A stretch of DNA of 64,000 bases, from the NCBI RefSeq assembly GCF_052857255.1, contig NC_135497.1, forward strand, positions 349,262,799 to 349,326,798, given 5' to 3'. Below are positions 63,116 through 64,000 of the stretch, one piece after another. A program made the translations under genes and the position numbers. The notes under the pieces were generated by a model. The model ran no database searches. It saw only the letters and a program-made list of their open reading frames with translations, and was not told the origin of the DNA. How positions within the stretch are numbered: position 1 is the stretch's first letter; each line of letters begins with the position of its first letter. Source of the stretch: Amblyomma americanum. Its lineage: Eukaryota; Arthropoda; Arachnida; Ixodida; Ixodidae.

Positions 63116-64000
63116 AAATGGCTTCGTATGATTGCCGAACAGGCAGAAAACATAAATGGAGCAAACCCTGCGAGGCTTTCCCACTGATCCCTGCTTCACT
63201 CCAAGACAACTTGGGGTGAAGCGTAGCGCCCGAGCTTCACGTGCAGAATGGCCCAGCTCCGCTCGCTGGGTGCCCGGGCAAAATATGTTTTGAACAGTTG
63301 TCCTCGTCTAAGTCAAGCAAAAGGGGCGCTTACACTGGTGGAAGGTTTCCGCGTGTCTTAAGTGAATTGGTTCTAAGTGCCCTAATAGATTGTTCAATTG
63401 AAGCAGTAGCGCTCAAGAGTACATGTTTGCTGTACGTAAATGGTCGCAGCTGGGCAAGGCAGGTGTTAAGAGAAGCGCAATCGGGCTCACAAAAATAATT
63501 GACCAAATTACGGAAGGGTGTTTTGCAATATACCGAAGGGACGAAGCTATACGAAGCGCACCTGATGACTTAAGAACAAGCAGCAGATATGCCCCACAGG
63601 AGCGCTGGAGATTGCGTACGTTTGTTGAATAGAGAGAAGCCTAACTGGAACTCCCTCGGAGCGGCGCCGGGCGCGCCTAAGTGGCGGGCCCGTCATTCGG
63701 TTTCGTCTTAGGCTGTATTATTCTGTGTTTTGTGCTGCAAGAGAGCATCTAAATGCAAGAACTTTAGGCTCACTGCTTCTACGGGGTGGTGGGCACCATG
63801 CGTGAACAAGTTTTGCAAAACGAGAATTTTGTGTTGCCATTTTGCACCTCCCGCGGTGATCGTTGCGCAAGCTTCCATGGTGGTGCGTTTCTAGCCCGTG
63901 GGCTTTCGTGCGGCTATGTACCCGGTGGCTGTGATGTGTTGTTTATTGTTGCGGCATGTCTACGAAGCTTAGCCGGGTCCAAAAGCCAAATCGCCGCGAT
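63116..64000. other. Unassigned right end
   Basis: GC-richer in places (63640-63700), with no recognised gene or repeat. Confidence 0.4.

Overview
The window looks like non-coding genomic DNA of a hard tick (Ixodidae, most likely a metastriate such as Rhipicephalus or Dermacentor). This is pattern recognition only, with no database search. It rests on many copies of a tRNA-derived SINE resembling the tick Ruka family, gypsy and LINE relics of the kind that crowd tick genomes, (AT)n and (CA)n microsatellites, and the absence of bacterial gene organisation. I found no host protein gene I could defend, no genuine tRNA or rRNA gene and no CRISPR array. Almost every protein-like reading frame belongs to a decayed transposable element.

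Layout. 1-2800: unassigned DNA, then a dispersed repeat with promoter-like motifs. 2810-8780: a degenerate but structurally complete gypsy element on the minus strand (Gypsy-1), with LTRs and an ATAT target duplication. 8785-16900: a mosaic of short repeats, including two copies of a CRE-bearing repeat, LINE 3' ends, SINEs, a GC-rich CRE minisatellite in front of a TATA box, and a 5'-truncated RNase H-type LINE (12541-14390). 17080-20466: two minus-strand LINE relics followed by a tandem duplication of a LINE-plus-SINE unit. 21491-23060: another minus-strand LINE with RNase H. 23060-26711: two head-opposed gypsy fragments. 29006-37376: an outer LTR element split by an inner mag-like gypsy element (29912-34106) with a perfect GCATC target duplication. 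40484-44810: a nearly full-length CR1/Jockey-group LINE with a 2A-like motif at the start of ORF1 and tandem 5' UTR repeats. 46778-48351: a hAT-like DNA transposon with an 8-bp target duplication. 51369-56841: a fourth gypsy element with LTRs. 57394-57520: a 127-bp near-perfect palindrome. 57945-58852: an inverted SINE pair flanked by microsatellites. 59647-60067: a 173-bp tandem repeat. 60077-60560: a LINE remnant. The rest is AT-rich unassigned sequence.

How it works together. There is no pathway here. The window is a record of successive insertions. LTR retrotransposons supply gag, protease, reverse transcriptase, RNase H and integrase. LINEs supply endonuclease, reverse transcriptase and sometimes RNase H, and the SINEs depend on LINE machinery. 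Nearly all coding regions carry frameshifts, stops or lost catalytic residues, so none appears autonomous now. The inner mag-like element keeps the most key residues. The observations most worth checking are the 2A-like motif in the LINE, the protease-to-integrase arrangement without reverse transcriptase in the outer LTR element, the CRE/TATA minisatellite, and the long palindrome.
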